The position numbers were made by a program, and so were the translations under genes. This document shows, piece after piece, positions 5,674 to 5,923 of a stretch of DNA of 5,923 nucleotides. Each line of letters opens with the position of its first letter. Position 1 is the stretch's first letter. Location of the stretch: contig DATLEZ010000018.1 of NCBI GenBank assembly GCA_035525055.1, forward strand, positions 1 to 5,923, in the 5' to 3' direction. This DNA is from DATEEG01 sp035525055. GTDB taxonomy: Bacteria > Actinomycetota > Acidimicrobiia > Spongiisociales > ZC4RG35. The notes under the pieces are model-generated. The model was not told the DNA's origin. It was given only the letters and a program-made list of their open reading frames with translations, and did no database searches.

Positions 5674-5923
5674 ATGAGCGGTGACCTGACAATTCGTTGG
5701 CCGGGAGGTGAGAGAACCTTCTCGCCGGGCACGACTGTGCGCATTGGCCGAGACCTCGCCGGCGAAGTGGTGATCGACAACGCCAACGTGTCGCGATTGC
5801 ACGCGCTAGTGGTCCACGATGGCTCGTCATGGGTCTTGCGCGACCAGGGAAGCTTTCAGGGAACATTCCGCGATGGCCAGGCGGTGACCGAGCTGAGCCT
5901 GGGACCGAGCCAAACGGTCACCC
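5674..5923 (+). CDS. FHA-domain protein, N-terminus only; possibly an FHA-ABC transporter
   Basis: The open frame starts at ATG 5674 behind a strong GGGAGGA site (5661-5667, 6-base gap) and runs off the window; 83 codons are visible. An FHA domain fills nearly all of them: LTIRWPGGERTF as first strands, IGRD (residues 24-27) for the conserved Gly-Arg, NVSRLHALV (39-47) for the Ser-Arg-x-His phosphothreonine site, and W..RD..SFQGTFRDG (56-70) for the distal loop, where the usual Asn-Gly is Gln-Gly. FHA domains bind phosphothreonine, so this protein is a natural reader of the adjacent kinase and phosphatase. The opening, with an FHA domain almost at residue 1 and this strand pattern, resembles the N-terminus of Rv1747-type ABC exporters, but the transporter part is outside the window. 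It could equally be a stand-alone FHA adaptor. Confidence 0.85.
   Translation, partial: MSGDLTIRWPGGERTFSPGTTVRIGRDLAGEVVIDNANVSRLHALVVHDGSSWVLRDQGSFQGTFRDGQAVTELSLGPSQTVT

Noticed and set aside
5291..5866. A 191-codon minus-strand frame spanning the phosphatase end and the FHA start
   Set aside because: It crosses two plus-strand genes with strong support and encodes nothing recognisable.
1..5923. CRISPR array, tRNA, rRNA or insertion sequence
   Set aside because: No spaced identical repeats, no tRNA-like cloverleaf or rRNA stretch, and no transposase or terminal inverted repeats were seen.

Overview
The window looks like a high-GC actinobacterial chromosome segment. Evidence for this is GC-ending codons in most genes, GTG starts, a WXG-type secretion-substrate family, an FHA protein, and a PP2C phosphatase with a membrane anchor and a Thr/Ser linker. 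The 'TTTT'-type linker is common in Acidimicrobiia, so that class is my best guess; the sequence alone does not prove it.

Left part (1-1897): the last 16 codons of an upstream gene overlap, as TGATG, the start of a first WXG-like protein (51-746). A longer paralogue follows (776-1897). The two align over about 180 N-terminal residues, including a W-containing turn and a shared FVSHAH motif. They resemble type VII (ESX-like) secretion substrates in which a conserved N-terminal module carries a variable C-terminus. The first copy has lost most of its C-terminus: near position 610 the plausible coding frame shifts, and it has T/G-rich codon use unlike its neighbours. No secretion ATPase or other ESX component is in view.

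Middle part (1898-5539): a convergent gap holds a hairpin over the stop codon of the second paralogue and three 11-nt direct repeats. Then comes a three-gene signalling module of the TerY-P type: a Ser/Thr-kinase-like protein with a zinc ribbon and an FHA-like C-terminal domain (minus strand, 2002-3303); divergently, a TerY-like von Willebrand A protein (3393-4064); and, overlapping it as GTGA, a PP2C phosphatase (4061-5539). The kinase has an altered catalytic loop (YRDISFAN instead of HRDxKxxN) and CDND in place of DFG. The phosphatase has a transmembrane helix and an acidic extracytoplasmic domain of about 140 residues, so the module probably senses or acts at the cell envelope.

Right part (5540-5923): a 134-base gap with a possible promoter and a hairpin precedes the start of an FHA-domain protein, cut by the window end. 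Its N-terminus resembles FHA-ABC transporters of the Mycobacterium Rv1747 type. A working model is that the kinase and phosphatase set the phosphorylation state of partners read by the FHA domains, with the vWA protein as a metal-dependent adaptor. The link to the WXG-like proteins rests only on proximity.
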